Origin: JAIBJN01 sp963838795
Lineage (GTDB): Bacteria; Actinomycetota; Thermoleophilia; Gaiellales; Gaiellaceae
Length of the DNA stretch: 64,000 nt
Assembly (NCBI GenBank): GCA_963838795.1
Contig: CAWISL010000001.1
Coordinates: forward strand, 124,001-188,000
Direction: 5' to 3'
Made by a program: the position numbers and the translations under genes. Of the stretch, positions 51,155-60,911 are shown in pieces. The notes below the pieces were generated by a model. The model was given only the letters and a program-made list of their open reading frames with translations, was not told the origin of the DNA and did not search any database. Each line of letters starts with the position of its first letter. Positions within the stretch are counted from its first letter, which is position 1.

Positions 51155-52583
51155 CTAGGGGGCGCGCGTGCGGCAGGCGGCGCCGCGGCAGCTGCGCAGG
51201 TGGGCGAGGCGCTCGGCGAGGTCCCGCCGCACGTCCCCGTACGCCGGGTCGGCGTGGCGGCTCTCGAGCTCGTACGGGTCGCGGTCGAGGTCGTAGAGCT
51301 CCTTCGCTCCACTCTGGTACTCGACGTAGAGGTAGCGCGCCGTACGGATCGCGGCGTACGGATCCTCCCCGGGGCCTCGCTCGATCAGGAGGTCGCGGTT
51401 CAGCGGCCTGCTCGGGTTGGCGAGGAAGGGCAGGAGAGAGCGGCCGTCCAGGACGCGGCCCGCCCGGGCGTCGGCAGCGTCGACGATCGTCGGCGCGAGG
51501 TCGATGTTGGCGACACGCTTCGTGCAGGCGCCGCCCCGCAGGGACGCCGGGGCCTCGCACGACCAGCGGGACGCGGATGGCCGGCTCGTAGGGGAGGTTC
51601 TTGCCCTGGGCGATGCGGTGCTCCCCGTGGAAGAACCCGTTGTCCGAGGTGAAGATCACGAACGTGTTCGCGAGCTCGCCGCTCTCCCGCAGCGCGCCGA
51701 TGATCCTGGCAACGGCCTGGTCGACGGCGAGCAGCGACTCGAGCTCCTGCTGGTAGTTCTCCCGGATGGCGGCGATGCGCGCTGGCGGGAGGAGGACGCG
51801 GCCGCTTATGCCCGCCGGCTTGTCCGAGACGTCAGCCTCGTTGAAGCTCGGCGGGGTGGGAAGCGGCTCGGAGGAGAACGCGTCCCGGTGGCGCGGCGCG
51901 GGCGAGGGCGTCACGATGCCCGCCCCCGGATCGTCCGGGTCGGCCGGCGCGCCCGAGTGCGGGGCGAGGAACGCAACCGAGAGAAAGAAGGGCCGCGCGA
52001 GCGGTGCGCGGCGCTCGATCACGTTCACCGCCTTCGCCGCGTAGACGTCGGTCTGGTAGCCGGCGTACGTCGACAGCGTCCCTTCCTCGTTCAGCGTGTA
52101 GCCGGTGTAGCGATACGTGGACGGATCGACGGAGCCGCGCCACTCGCTCCACCCGGGCGGGATCTCGAGCGGGTCGCCGGCCCCGTACCCGTTCAGGTAC
52201 TTGCCGATGTGCGCCGTGTGATAGCCGGCGTCCTCCAACCAAACCGGGAGCGTGTTCGAATGGTCGAGCTTCACGTAGCCGCCCGCCGGCGGGCTGTTCC
52301 CGAGGACGCCGTGGTTGTGCGCGTACTGCCCGGTCAGGACGCTCGCGCGGGAGGGGCAGCATTGCGGATACACGGTGAAGCTTCGGGTGAACGTCGTCCC
52401 GCGCTCGGCCAACAGTCGCCGGACGTTCGCCATCACCCGCAGCGACGCGGCGGTCTGGTCGTCCGTCATGATCACGACGACGTTCGGCCGGGGCGCCTGC
52501 GCCTGGACAGGCGGGGGCTCGGCGACTGCGCCCTGGAGGAGGACTGTCGCGGCGACGAGCGCGGCTGGGACGGCGCGTCTCAT
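51155..52583 (-). CDS. Secreted sulfatase, frameshifted
   Basis: About 475 aa. A signal peptide (MRRAVPAALVAATVLLQGAV) precedes P-N-V-V-V-I-M-T-D-D-Q (metal aspartates) and the sulfatase signature Y-P-Q-C-C-P-S-R-A-S-V-L-T-G, whose first C of C-x-P-x-R would become formylglycine. FVIFTSDNGFFHGEHRIAQG is the late metal/His region. Near 51533 one extra base breaks the frame; corrected, the sequence continues K-R-V-A-N-I-D-L-A-P-T-I-V-D and stops at 51155-51157. It hydrolyses sulfate (or phosphonate) esters outside the cell; substrate unknown. Confidence 0.85.
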
Positions 52584-52587
52584 CGGA

Positions 52588-52983
52588 TCAGTCGACCACT
52601 GCGATCGCCTCGACCTCGATCAGATACTCGGGCTCGGCCAGCGCCTCCACTCCCACGAGTGTGTCGGCGGGCTTGTGGTCGCCGAACACCTTCATCCGGG
52701 CCTGCGAGATATCAGGCAGGAACTCAGGCCGGTGGTGAACGACGTAGATCGTGATCTTAGTCACCTGCTCCGGTCTGGCTCCGGCGGCGGCGAGGGATCG
52801 GCCGACGTTGGCGAACGCCTGGCGGGCCTGGGCAGCCAGGTCGCCGGGAGCGACGAGGTTGCCCTGAGCGTCGTCGGCCACCTGCCCGGCCACGAACACC
52901 AACCGGCGGCCGGTCGCGGCGACGACCTGCGTGTAGCTCGCCGGCGTGGGCAGATCCTCGGGATTGATGAGCTCGAGAGCTAT
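52588..52983 (-). CDS. RidA/YjgF family protein, apparent ATA start
   Basis: 131 aa. Rid fold: ASYTQVVAATGRRLVFVAGQ, QARQAFANVGRSLAAAGARP, VTKITIYVVHH, and the C-terminal TLVGVEALAEPEYLIEVEAI. The conserved catalytic Arg of RidA proper (near R105) is not obvious, so a Rid2-7 type is likely. The natural start A-L-E-L-I-N-P-E-D-L falls after an ATA codon (52983-52981) with GGAGGG 9 nt before it; no ATG or GTG fits. Either ATA initiates or the base is miscalled. Confidence 0.75.
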   Translation of the reverse strand: MALELINPEDLPTPASYTQVVAATGRRLVFVAGQVADDAQGNLVAPGDLAAQARQAFANVGRSLAAAGARPEQVTKITIYVVHHRPEFLPDISQARMKVFGDHKPADTLVGVEALAEPEYLIEVEAIAVVD

Positions 52984-53006
52984 CGGTGCGGGCCCTCCGG
53001 CGGGGC

Positions 53007-53023
53007 GGGTCGATCTAAGACCC
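53007..53023 (-). terminator. Short hairpin after fdhA
   Basis: GGGTC-GATCTAA-GACCC, 5-bp stem and 7-nt loop, 56 nt past the formate dehydrogenase stop. Weak candidate terminator. Confidence 0.3.
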
Positions 53024-53078
53024 TGACCACGCAGTCTCGCACAGCCTGCGCCAGTGGCTGCGTGAGGGAGCTCGGTAG

Positions 53079-55796
53079 CTACCGCGCCGCCGGCCGGATC
53101 GCGCCGCCGAGCGGCTCCACCCGCACGGCCGACGTCTTGTACTCGGGGGTCCCGATGAGCGAGTCGCCGACGTCGTGCGTGAGCCAGTTGACCTTCGCCT
53201 CGGCGAAGTGGAGAGCCATCCAGACGAGGCCGGGGTACACCCGGTCGCCGAGCTTCGCCTTGGCTTCGAGCTCGCCGCGGCGCGAGACGAGCCGCACCCA
53301 GTCGCCGTCGGCGACGCCGAGGGCCTGGGCGTCCTCCGGGTGCATCTCGACAAACGGCTCCTCCTGCTTCTGCGTCACTCCCTCCTCGCGCATGGTCATC
53401 GTCGCCGAGTTGTAGTGGTAGAGCGTGCGTCCGGTTGAGAGGACGAACGGGTACTCCGAGTCGGGCTGCTCGATGGGCGGCTGGTACTCGACCGGGTAGA
53501 ACTTGCCCTTCCCGTTCGGGCGTGAGGGGCTCGGAGCGTGGAGGTACGGAGAGCCCGGGTGGTCGCGATCCGGGCACGGCCACTGGAGCCCAACCTCCTC
53601 GATGCGGTCGTAGCGGATCCCCGACCAGAGCGGGGCCAGGTCGGCGAACTCATTCCAAACGTCCTCGGCCGTCGCGTGCTCGGGCCAGTTGGCGCCGAGG
53701 GCCTTCGCCATGTCGACGACGATGCGCAGGTCCTCCCGGGCGTTTCCGGGGCAGGGAACGGCCTTGCGCACGCGGTTCACGCGCCGCTCGGTGTTGGTGA
53801 ACGTGCCGTCCTTCTCCGCGAAGCTCGAGGCGGGGAAGATGACGTCGGCGAACTTGCGGTTGGAGTCGTTGAGGAAGAGATCCTGGGCGACGACGAAATC
53901 GAGCTTCTCCATCCCTTCCTCCACGTGGTGGGCATTCGGCTCGGTCTGCACCGGGTTTTCGCCGACCAGGTAGAGCGCGCGGATGCGTCCGTCGTGGAGG
54001 CCGGACATCATTTGGTCGAGCCGGTAGCCGGGCGTCGAGGGCACCTCGACGCCCCAGACGTCCGCGCACTTCGCGCAGACCTCGGCGTCGTCCCACGGCT
54101 GGTAGCCGGGCAGATACGTGGGGTTCGCGCCCGCATCGTTGAGGCCCTGGACGTTGTTCTGGCCGCGGAGCGCGTTCAGGCCGGTCGACTCGTAGCCGAG
54201 GTGGCCGGTCATGAGCACGAGGTTCGAGAGCGACCAGATGTTGTCGACCGCGCAGGCATGCTCGGTGATCCCGAGCGTGTAGAAGATGGCGGCGTGGCGC
54301 TCGCGCGCGTATTCGCGCGCGGTGGCGACGATGTCGGCGGCCGGGACGCCCGTGACCTTTTCGGCCTCCTCGGGCGTATAGCGCTCGACCACCTCGGCGA
54401 CCGCGTCGACGCCCTCGGTGTGCTCGGCGATGTAGGCGTCGTCCTGGAGGCCCTCCTTCAGGATGACGTGCAGCATGGCGTTGACCAGCCACACGTCCGA
54501 GCCGGGCCGAAGCTGCAGGTGCCGCTTGGCGAGCTTCGTCAGCCAGATCTTCCGCGGGTCGGCCACGACGAGCGTGGCGCCGTTCCGGACTGCCTTCTTC
54601 ATCCGGAGCGCAAGTACCGGATGTGCCTCGGTCGTGTTCGAGCCGATCACGAGGATGAAGCGGGCGTTCTCGATCTCGGGGATCGAGTTGGTCGTCGCGC
54701 CTCTGCCTAACGACCTGACCAGGCCGTAGAGGGTCGGAGCGTGTCAGGTGGCTTCGCAGGAGTGGACGGAGTTCGTCCCGAGCGCGGTCCTGGCGAGCTT
54801 CTGGATGGCGTAGTTCTCCTCCATCGTCAGCCGTGCGGAGGAGAGGACGCCGATCGTCTGCGGGCCATGCTCGGCCTTCACCCGCAGGAGGCCCTCCGCG
54901 GCGACCTGGTAGGCGTGCTCCCAGGTCGTCGGGTGGAGCTCCCCGTCGTCCCCCCTGACGAGCGGTTCGGTCAGCCGGTCCGGATGGTGGACGAAGTTGA
55001 AGGCGAAGCGGCCCTTGACGCAGAGGTTGCCTTCGTTCGAGACGTAGTGCGGCTCCGAGGTGACCTTGACGATCCGCTTCGTCTCCGGGTCGACGTTCAG
55101 GTCGAGCTGGCAGCCGACCCCGCAGAACGTGCAGGTCGTCTTCACCTTCTCGAGGGCCCGCTCGGGGCGCTCGGTGCCCTCCTCGAACTTCTCGTAGATG
55201 GCCCCGGTCGGGCAGACGGAGAGGCAACCGCCGCAGAGCTCGCACTCGGTGTCGAGCCAGGAGTGCCCGTGGGTCGGGACGATACGGGCGTGTGGGCCCC
55301 GGCCCTCGAGCGAGAGCGCGGAGCACTGCATGACCTCCTGCGTGTAGCGCACGCAGCGGTTGCAGAGGATGCAGGCGTCGGGGTTGTACCCCATGAACTT
55401 GTTGCGGTCGTCGTACGGCTCGCGCTTCGCGTCCGGGAGGATGAAGGGCGCTTCCGCGTCGAGCTCCTCGGCCAGGTCGACGAGCTCGTTCGGGCGCCCG
55501 CCCGGATCCGGGTTCAGGTGCTCGGCGAGCAGCATCTCGGTCAGCGTCCTGCGGAACTGGGGCACCGAGGAGTTCGTGGAGATCACCATCCCCTCGGCGA
55601 CACGCGTCGCGCAGGCCGGGAGCGGGCGCGGCGAGCCCTCGACGCCGACGACGCACATGCGGCAGCCACCGTAGGGGTCGAGCTTGTCGTCGTGGCAGAG
55701 GGTGGGGATGAAGACGCCGTGGCGCGCCGCGGCGTGGACGAGCAGCTCGCCCTCTGGCGCGCTCACGTTCTGGCCGTCGAGCGTGAAAGAGACCAC
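53079..55796 (-). CDS. fdhA: Selenocysteine-containing formate dehydrogenase alpha subunit
   Basis: 905 codons from GTG at 55796 with an in-frame TGA at 54746-54744 read as selenocysteine. The order is NuoG-like: 2Fe-2S (YGGCRMCVVGVEG), two ferredoxin clusters (CILCNRCVRYTQEVMQC, CELCGGCLSVCPTG), then the Mo/W-bisMGD domain with CTFCGVGCQLDLNV. The TGA context is S-C-E-A-T-U-H-A-P-T, matching the U-H pair of FdhH; downstream G-A-T-T-N-S-I-P-E-I follows as in the family. The subunit oxidises formate to CO2. It pairs with the NuoE-NuoF fusion at 58554. Both flanking frames are intact and in phase, so this is not a nonsense mutation. Confidence 0.92.
54711..54736 (-). promoter_or_regulatory. Candidate bacterial SECIS element in fdhA
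   Basis: Starting 7 nt after the UGA, CGACC (54736-54732) pairs with GGTCG (54715-54711), enclosing 16 nt that include GGCCTGGTC. Position and a G-rich apical part fit a SelB-dependent element, but the stem is only 5 bp and was found by eye. Confidence 0.5.
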
Positions 55797-55825
55797 GGTG
55801 CGATCCTACCTCCGGCCGTCAGGGC

Positions 55826-56749
55826 CTACGTCTCGGAGGCGTAGAGAGTGAGCGTCTCCTCCGCCGAGCGGATGATCCGATCCCGGAGCTCGAGCGGAGC
55901 GAGCACCTCGACGTCGTCGGCGTACGCCCGGAGCGTGTAGTAGGCGTGGTCGAGCCCCTCGAACCGCGCGGTCACGACGGGCGTATCGCCATCCTCCAGC
56001 ACCCGCGCCTCGCGGAGGTAGCGGATGCCGTCCTTCGGCATGCGCGCCGTCACTGCGTACCGGCCCCTGCTCTGCTCGAACGCCTCCGAGCGCTCGGCCC
56101 ACGTCGTCGCGAGGTCGAAGTCGGCCGGCCGCGCGCTCTCATCCGGCCGCTCGCGCGCCCAGGTGATGCGCGAGACGCGATAGACGCGCTCGGCCCCGCG
56201 CCGGCACGCGAGGAGGTACCAGACGCCGGACTTGAGCACGAGCCCGAGCGGGTCGAGGCGGCGCGAGACGACCGTCGAGCCCTCGTGGTAGCGGATGTCC
56301 AGGCGTCGGTCGCGCCAGAGCGCCCCTGCGATGGTCGGCAGGTGCGGCACGCGGTCCTCCTCGCGAAACCAGCCTCGCGTGTCGACGTGGAAGAGCTGTG
56401 AGGCGCGGCTCGCGCGCTCCTGCACCTCGGCCGGTAGGGACGCGAGGAGCTTCAGCCTGGCCGCCGCGAGCTCGCGTCCCAGGCCGAGCTCTGCCGCCGG
56501 GCCGACGAAGAGCGCCTCGGCCTCCTCAGCGGCGAGGCCGGTCAGCTTCGTGCGATACCCGCGGTCGAGGCGGTAGCCGCCCGCGGGCCCACGTGTCGAG
56601 ACGATCGGGATCCCGGCGGCCGACAGGGCCTGCACGTCGCGCTGAACCGTTCGCTCGGAGACCCGGAGCGTTTCGGCCAGCTCGACGGCGGTCAGCTGGC
56701 CGCGCGTTTGGAGGACGAGTAGAAGGGAGACGAGGCGAGTAGCGCGCAT
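55826..56749 (-). CDS. HTH-WYL domain transcriptional regulator
   Basis: 307 aa. The N-terminal HTH (LTAVELAETLRVSERTVQRD, then AGIPIVSTRGPAGGYRLDRG) is the YafY/DeoR-like type. The WYL ligand-binding domain spans ~140-220 (LDPLGLVLKSGVWYLLACRR). The divergent ABC exporter genes start 57 nt away and are the likely target. Confidence 0.9.
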   Translation of the reverse strand: MRATRLVSLLLVLQTRGQLTAVELAETLRVSERTVQRDVQALSAAGIPIVSTRGPAGGYRLDRGYRTKLTGLAAEEAEALFVGPAAELGLGRELAAARLKLLASLPAEVQERASRASQLFHVDTRGWFREEDRVPHLPTIAGALWRDRRLDIRYHEGSTVVSRRLDPLGLVLKSGVWYLLACRRGAERVYRVSRITWARERPDESARPADFDLATTWAERSEAFEQSRGRYAVTARMPKDGIRYLREARVLEDGDTPVVTARFEGLDHAYYTLRAYADDVEVLAPLELRDRIIRSAEETLTLYASET

Positions 56750-56805
56750 GAGGCGACGATAGATCGAGAATACGACAGAAGATGGCGGGAATGTCGTCTA
56801 GGGTG

Positions 56806-57794
56806 ATGTCCGTGACCGACACCTTCGCGATCGAGACGCACGAGCTACGCAAGTCCTACGGCGACGTCGTCGCCCTCGGCGGCGTCGATCTGGGCGTCGA
56901 GGCCGGGATCGTCTTCGGCCTGCTCGGGCCCAACGGCGCGGGCAAGACGACCGCCGTGAGGATCCTGACGACGCTTCTCGCCCCCGACGGCGGCTCGGCG
57001 CGGGTCGTAGGCCTGGACGTCGTTCGCGATGCGCCGGGGTTCGCGAGCGGATCGGGCTCGCCGGGCAGTACGCCGCCGTCGACGAGAACCTGACGGGCTT
57101 CGAGAACCTGGAGATGGTCGGGCGCCTCTACCACCTGGGGCGTCGAGCGTCGCGGGAGCGCAGCACCGAGCTACTTGACAGCTTCGACCTCGCCGACGCC
57201 GGAGACCGACTCGTGCGAACGTACTCGGGCGGTATGCGACGACGACTCGACCTCGCCGCCGCGCTCGTCGCGAAGCCGCCCGTCCTCTTCCTCGACGAGC
57301 CCACCACGGGCCTCGATCTCCCCAGCCGTATTGCGCTTTGGGAGGCGATCGAGGCTCTGACGACGGAGGGGACGACCGTGCTTCTCACCACCCAGTATCT
57401 GGACGAGGCCGACCGCCTTGCGGATCGGATCGCCGTCATCGACCACGGCCTGCTGATCGCGGAGGGCTCCTCGGACGAGCTGAAAAGGCGTGTGGGCGGC
57501 GATCGGCTGGAGGTGCGCCTGGAGGACTCGAGCCAGCGGGAGGCGGCCGCAGCGACGCTTGCGGCGATCGCCGACGGGTCTCCCTTTCTCGAGGACGGGG
57601 CGCTGCGCGTGCCGCTCGGCTCTCGGGCCGGGGCCATCGCCGAGGCCGTGAGGCGGCTCGACGACGTCGGGATCGGGATCGACGACATCGCCTTCCGCAG
57701 CCCGACGCTGGACGACGTCTTCCTCACGCTCACGGGCCACGCCGCGGAGGACGAGGGTGAGCGCACGGCGGACGAGGCGGTGACGGCGGGATGA
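56806..57794 (+). CDS. ABC transporter ATP-binding protein (DrrA-like), frameshifted
   Basis: About 329 aa. Walker A G-P-N-G-A-G-K-T-T, signature Y-S-G-G-M-R-R-R-L-D-L-A and Walker B V-L-F-L-D-E-P-T-T-G-L-D are intact, followed by a DrrA-type C-terminal extension (SPTLDDVFLTLTGHAAEDEG). Near 57041 a base is missing (CGCCGGGGTTCGC); restored, it reads V-R-E-R-I-G-L-A-G-Q-Y-A-A-V-D-E. Starts at 56782, 56791 and 56806 are all possible. It energises the permease encoded 4 nt upstream of its stop, probably for drug or lipid export. Confidence 0.88.
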
Positions 57795-58564
57795 GCTCGG
57801 TCGCCTCCACCGTCTCCGACACCGTCGTGATCGCGAAGCGGAGCCTCCTCCGCATCCCGCGGCAGCCGGACCTGCTCGTGGCCTTCACGATCCAGCCGGT
57901 GATGTTCGTGCTCCTGTTCGTTTACGTGCTCGGGGGCGCGATCCAGACGCCTGGCTTCGACTACGTCGACTTTCTGATGCCCGGGATCATCGTCCAGTCG
58001 ATGGTGTTCGGCGGCTTCGTCACCGCCCTGGGGCTCGCGGAGGACCTGAAGAAGGGCCTGATCGACCGCTTCCGCTCCTTGCCGATGGCGAGCTCGGCGC
58101 TGCTGACGGGGCGCACGCTCGCGGACATCGCCACCAACGTAACCCAGCTGGCGATCATGATCGTCGTCGGCCTCCTCGTCGGCTTCAACTTCACGACGAG
58201 CGTTCCGGAGATCCTGGCCGGGATCGCGCTCTGCCTGCTCGTCGGCTACGTCTTCTCGTGGGTGTTCGCCTTCATCGGGCTCCTCGCATCCTCGCCCGAG
58301 GCCGCGAATGGCTACGGCTTCACGATCATCTTCCCGATCACGTTCATCTCGTCCGCGTTCGTGCCGATCGCGTCGATGCCGGATTGGTTGCAGCCGGTCG
58401 CCGAAGCGAACCCGGTGACCTTCATGGTCGACGCGGTCCGAGCGCTCTTCATCGGCACGCCGGCGGGCAACTCGATCTGGGGCACGCTGGTCTGGTGCGT
58501 CGTGATCGTCGGTGTCTTCGCGCCGCTATCCGCCTGGCGCTACCGGCGGGCCGTTACGCGCTGA
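57791..58564 (+). CDS. ABC-2 type permease (DrrB-like)
   Basis: 257 aa, six membrane helices. QPVMFVLLFVYVLGGAIQTP, FLMPGIIVQSMVFGGFVTAL and LKKGLIDRFRSLPMASSALL are the ABC-2 family core, with the C-terminal FVPIASMPDWLQPVAEANPV. It forms the membrane channel for the ATPase. ATGA overlap with the ATPase; 11-nt tail overlap with the NuoE-NuoF fusion. Confidence 0.9.
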   Translation: MSSVASTVSDTVVIAKRSLLRIPRQPDLLVAFTIQPVMFVLLFVYVLGGAIQTPGFDYVDFLMPGIIVQSMVFGGFVTALGLAEDLKKGLIDRFRSLPMASSALLTGRTLADIATNVTQLAIMIVVGLLVGFNFTTSVPEILAGIALCLLVGYVFSWVFAFIGLLASSPEAANGYGFTIIFPITFISSAFVPIASMPDWLQPVAEANPVTFMVDAVRALFIGTPAGNSIWGTLVWCVVIVGVFAPLSAWRYRRAVTR

Positions 58565-60116
58565 CCGGCTCGCCGAGCGGCGCGAACAGCCCCGGCCAGT
58601 AGCGGAACGCCGCCCGCATGGGGAAGGGCGCGCCCTGACCGAGGCCGCAGATGGAGGTCGCGGCCATCGCGTCGAGCCACTCCTCCACCTGCTCGCGGGA
58701 CATGGCGACGCGCCCGTGCTCGAGCTCCTCGAGCAGGTGGTGCATGCCCCGGTTCCCGATCCGGCACGGCGTGCACTTCTGGCACGACTCTTCCGCGAAG
58801 AAGCGCATCGTCTCGGCGAGCAGTCGGAGCGGCGAGTAGCTCGTGGGGTAGACCTGGACGCCGGCCGAGCCTGCGCCGACGCCCCATTCGCGCAGGGCGT
58901 CGCGGGTGAGCGGCACGTCCAGCGCCTCGGGGGGGAGGATGCCGCTCGCGGCGCCGCCGGGGACGAGCGCCCCGATCTCCTCGGTTGCTCCGCCGGCATA
59001 GTCGTCGATCAGCTGCCGAAGCGTGACGTCGATCGGCGCCTCGTAGCAGCCGGGCTCCCGCACGGCGCCGCTCACCGACCAGAGGCGGACCTTCGGCCAC
59101 GCCTCGCCGCCGAGCCGCAGGATCGCGGGGATGTGCGCGAGGGTCTCGACGTTGTTGATGAGCGTGGGGCGGCCCAGGTAGCCGACCTCGCTCGGGAAGG
59201 GAGGCTTGAGCCGCGGCATCCCGCGCCGGCCCTCCATCGACTCGAGCATCGCCGTCTCCTCGCCGCAGATGTAGGCGCCGGCGCCGATGACGAGCTCGAC
59301 CGAGAGCCCGTCGAGGAAGCCCGCCGCGCGAAGCTCGTCGATCGCCCGACCGAGGCGGTCGCGCGCGGTCGCGTACTCCTCGCGCAGGTAGACGAAGCCC
59401 TCCGTTGCCTCTGCGAAGCGCATGGCGATCAGCATCCCCTCGAGCATGAGGTGGGGCCGCCGCTCCATGACGTAGCGGTCCTTGATCGTCCCCGGCTCGC
59501 CTTCGTCGGCGTTGACGACGACGTAGCGCGGGCCCGGCTCGCGGGCCACCGCCTCCCACTTCACCCCGGTGGGGAAGCCGGCGCCGCCGTAGCCGGTCAG
59601 GCCGCTCGCCTTCAGCTCCGCCACGATCCTGTCGTTCGGGGGCAGGTCGCGCAGCACGGAGAGCCCGCCTCTCGCCTCGTAGTCGGCCAGTGTCTCGTCC
59701 GCGCTGGCGAGCCCCGTGGAGCTGCCCTCGTTCGTCCGGTAGGAGACCTCCGGCTCGACGTCGTCGCCGCGCAGGAGGACCGGGCCGAGGTCGCAGTGGC
59801 CGAGGCACTCGACGCCCAGAACGGGGCGGCCGTTCGCGGTCTCCTGCTCGCGCGCGAGCACGTCCTTCGCGCCCAGGCAGTCGCACACCGGCCCGATGCA
59901 GACGCGCACGGCGTTCATCGGCACGCGCAGGAAGGAGTAGAAGGAGACGACCTCGTCCACCTCGCCCCGGCGGATGTTCATGTGGTCGGCGACCGCGTCG
60001 GAGAGCTCGGACGTGACGGGCCCCACCTCGCGCCGCACGCGGCCGAGATTGTCCAGTAGCTTCGTCCGCTCCTTCGGCAGGCCCGGCAAGAGCTCGGTGA
60101 GCTTGAGGACGTCTAT
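58554..60116 (-). CDS. NAD-linked formate dehydrogenase NuoE-NuoF fusion subunit
   Basis: About 520 aa. Residues ~1-150 are NuoE/FdsG-like with 2Fe-2S cysteines in C-I-G-P-V-C and E-C-L-G-H-C-D-L-G. Then a NuoF/FdsB-like part: YGGAGFPTGVKWEAV, VVNADEGEPGTIKDR (NADH/FMN site), GAGAYICGEETAMLESMEG, and the 4Fe-4S motif C-Q-K-C-T-P-C-R-I-G. It passes electrons from FdhA to NAD+. No ATG/GTG fits the expected start; ATA at 60116-60114 gives M-D-V-L-K-L-T, while TTG at 60089 is a fallback. The frame open beyond 60116 overlaps fdhD and is a shadow. Confidence 0.85.
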   Translation of the reverse strand: MDVLKLTELLPGLPKERTKLLDNLGRVRREVGPVTSELSDAVADHMNIRRGEVDEVVSFYSFLRVPMNAVRVCIGPVCDCLGAKDVLAREQETANGRPVLGVECLGHCDLGPVLLRGDDVEPEVSYRTNEGSSTGLASADETLADYEARGGLSVLRDLPPNDRIVAELKASGLTGYGGAGFPTGVKWEAVAREPGPRYVVVNADEGEPGTIKDRYVMERRPHLMLEGMLIAMRFAEATEGFVYLREEYATARDRLGRAIDELRAAGFLDGLSVELVIGAGAYICGEETAMLESMEGRRGMPRLKPPFPSEVGYLGRPTLINNVETLAHIPAILRLGGEAWPKVRLWSVSGAVREPGCYEAPIDVTLRQLIDDYAGGATEEIGALVPGGAASGILPPEALDVPLTRDALREWGVGAGSAGVQVYPTSYSPLRLLAETMRFFAEESCQKCTPCRIGNRGMHHLLEELEHGRVAMSREQVEEWLDAMAATSICGLGQGAPFPMRAAFRYWPGLFAPLGEPVSA

Positions 60117-60128
60117 GGTTCGATCATA

Positions 60129-60911
60129 GTGAACGCCCTGCCGCCGTACTCCGCGGCCCGCACGGACGTCCTGCGGCTCCCGGGCGGGGGGACGGAGCCG
60201 GACGAGCTGGCCGTCGAGGAGCCGCTCGAGATTCGCGTGAACGGCGAGCCCGTCGCCGTGACGATGCGCACGCCGGGCCACGACGAGGAGCTGGCGCTCG
60301 GCTTCCTCCTCTCCGAAGGGGTCGGACCGCGCGCCGCGTCCCTTCCGGACGACCTGGCGGCGAACGCCGTCGAGGTGGCCGTGGACGACTTCGATCCCGA
60401 GCCGCTGCGGCGGAACTTCTACACCTCCTCCTCCTGCGGCGTCTGCGGCAAGGGCGCGCTCGAGGCGGTCGCCGTTGAGGCCCCGCGGGTCGAGAGCCCC
60501 CTGACGATGCCGGCGGCTCTCGTCTCCGAGCTGCCCGCCCGCCTCCGCGCCGCGCAGCCGACGTTCGCCGCCACGGGCGGCCTGCACGCGACCGGCCTCT
60601 TCGACGCCGAGGGGACGCCACTCCTCGTCCGCGAGGACGTGGGCCGCCACAACGCCTTCGACAAGGTCGTCGGCCGGGCCTTCCTGGACGGCCTCCTGCC
60701 GCTCGCCGACAAGGTCGTCTGCGTGAGTGGGCGTCTCTCGTTCGAGCTGGTGCAGAAGGCGGCGGTCGCCGGCGCTCCGATCGTCGTCGCGGTCGGCGCG
60801 CCCTCGACGCTCGCCGTCGAGCTGGCGCGGGACCGCGGGATCACCCTCTGCGGCTTCGTCCGGGACGGGCGCCTCAACGTCTACTCGGAGCCGTGGCGAA
60901 TCGAAACGTAG
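60129..60911 (+). CDS. fdhD: Formate dehydrogenase accessory sulfurtransferase FdhD
   Basis: 260 aa from GTG. DELAVEEPLEIRVNGEPVAV and TPGHDEELALGFLLSEGV open the fold. The C-x-x-C sulfur-transfer loop is S-S-S-C-G-V-C-G. REDVGRHNAFDKVVG and SGRLSFELVQKAAVAG are conserved FdhD blocks. It transfers sulfur to the Mo/W-bisMGD cofactor of FdhA. It diverges from the NuoE-NuoF fusion with only 12 nt between, and no ribosome site, so leaderless initiation is possible. mobA overlaps its end by 19 nt. Confidence 0.95.
   Translation: MNALPPYSAARTDVLRLPGGGTEPDELAVEEPLEIRVNGEPVAVTMRTPGHDEELALGFLLSEGVGPRAASLPDDLAANAVEVAVDDFDPEPLRRNFYTSSSCGVCGKGALEAVAVEAPRVESPLTMPAALVSELPARLRAAQPTFAATGGLHATGLFDAEGTPLLVREDVGRHNAFDKVVGRAFLDGLLPLADKVVCVSGRLSFELVQKAAVAGAPIVVAVGAPSTLAVELARDRGITLCGFVRDGRLNVYSEPWRIET

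Noticed and set aside
54650..54744. fdhA as two genes or a pseudogene because of the internal stop
   Set aside because: Both parts are in one frame, and the stop is UGA at the known selenocysteine position followed by His.
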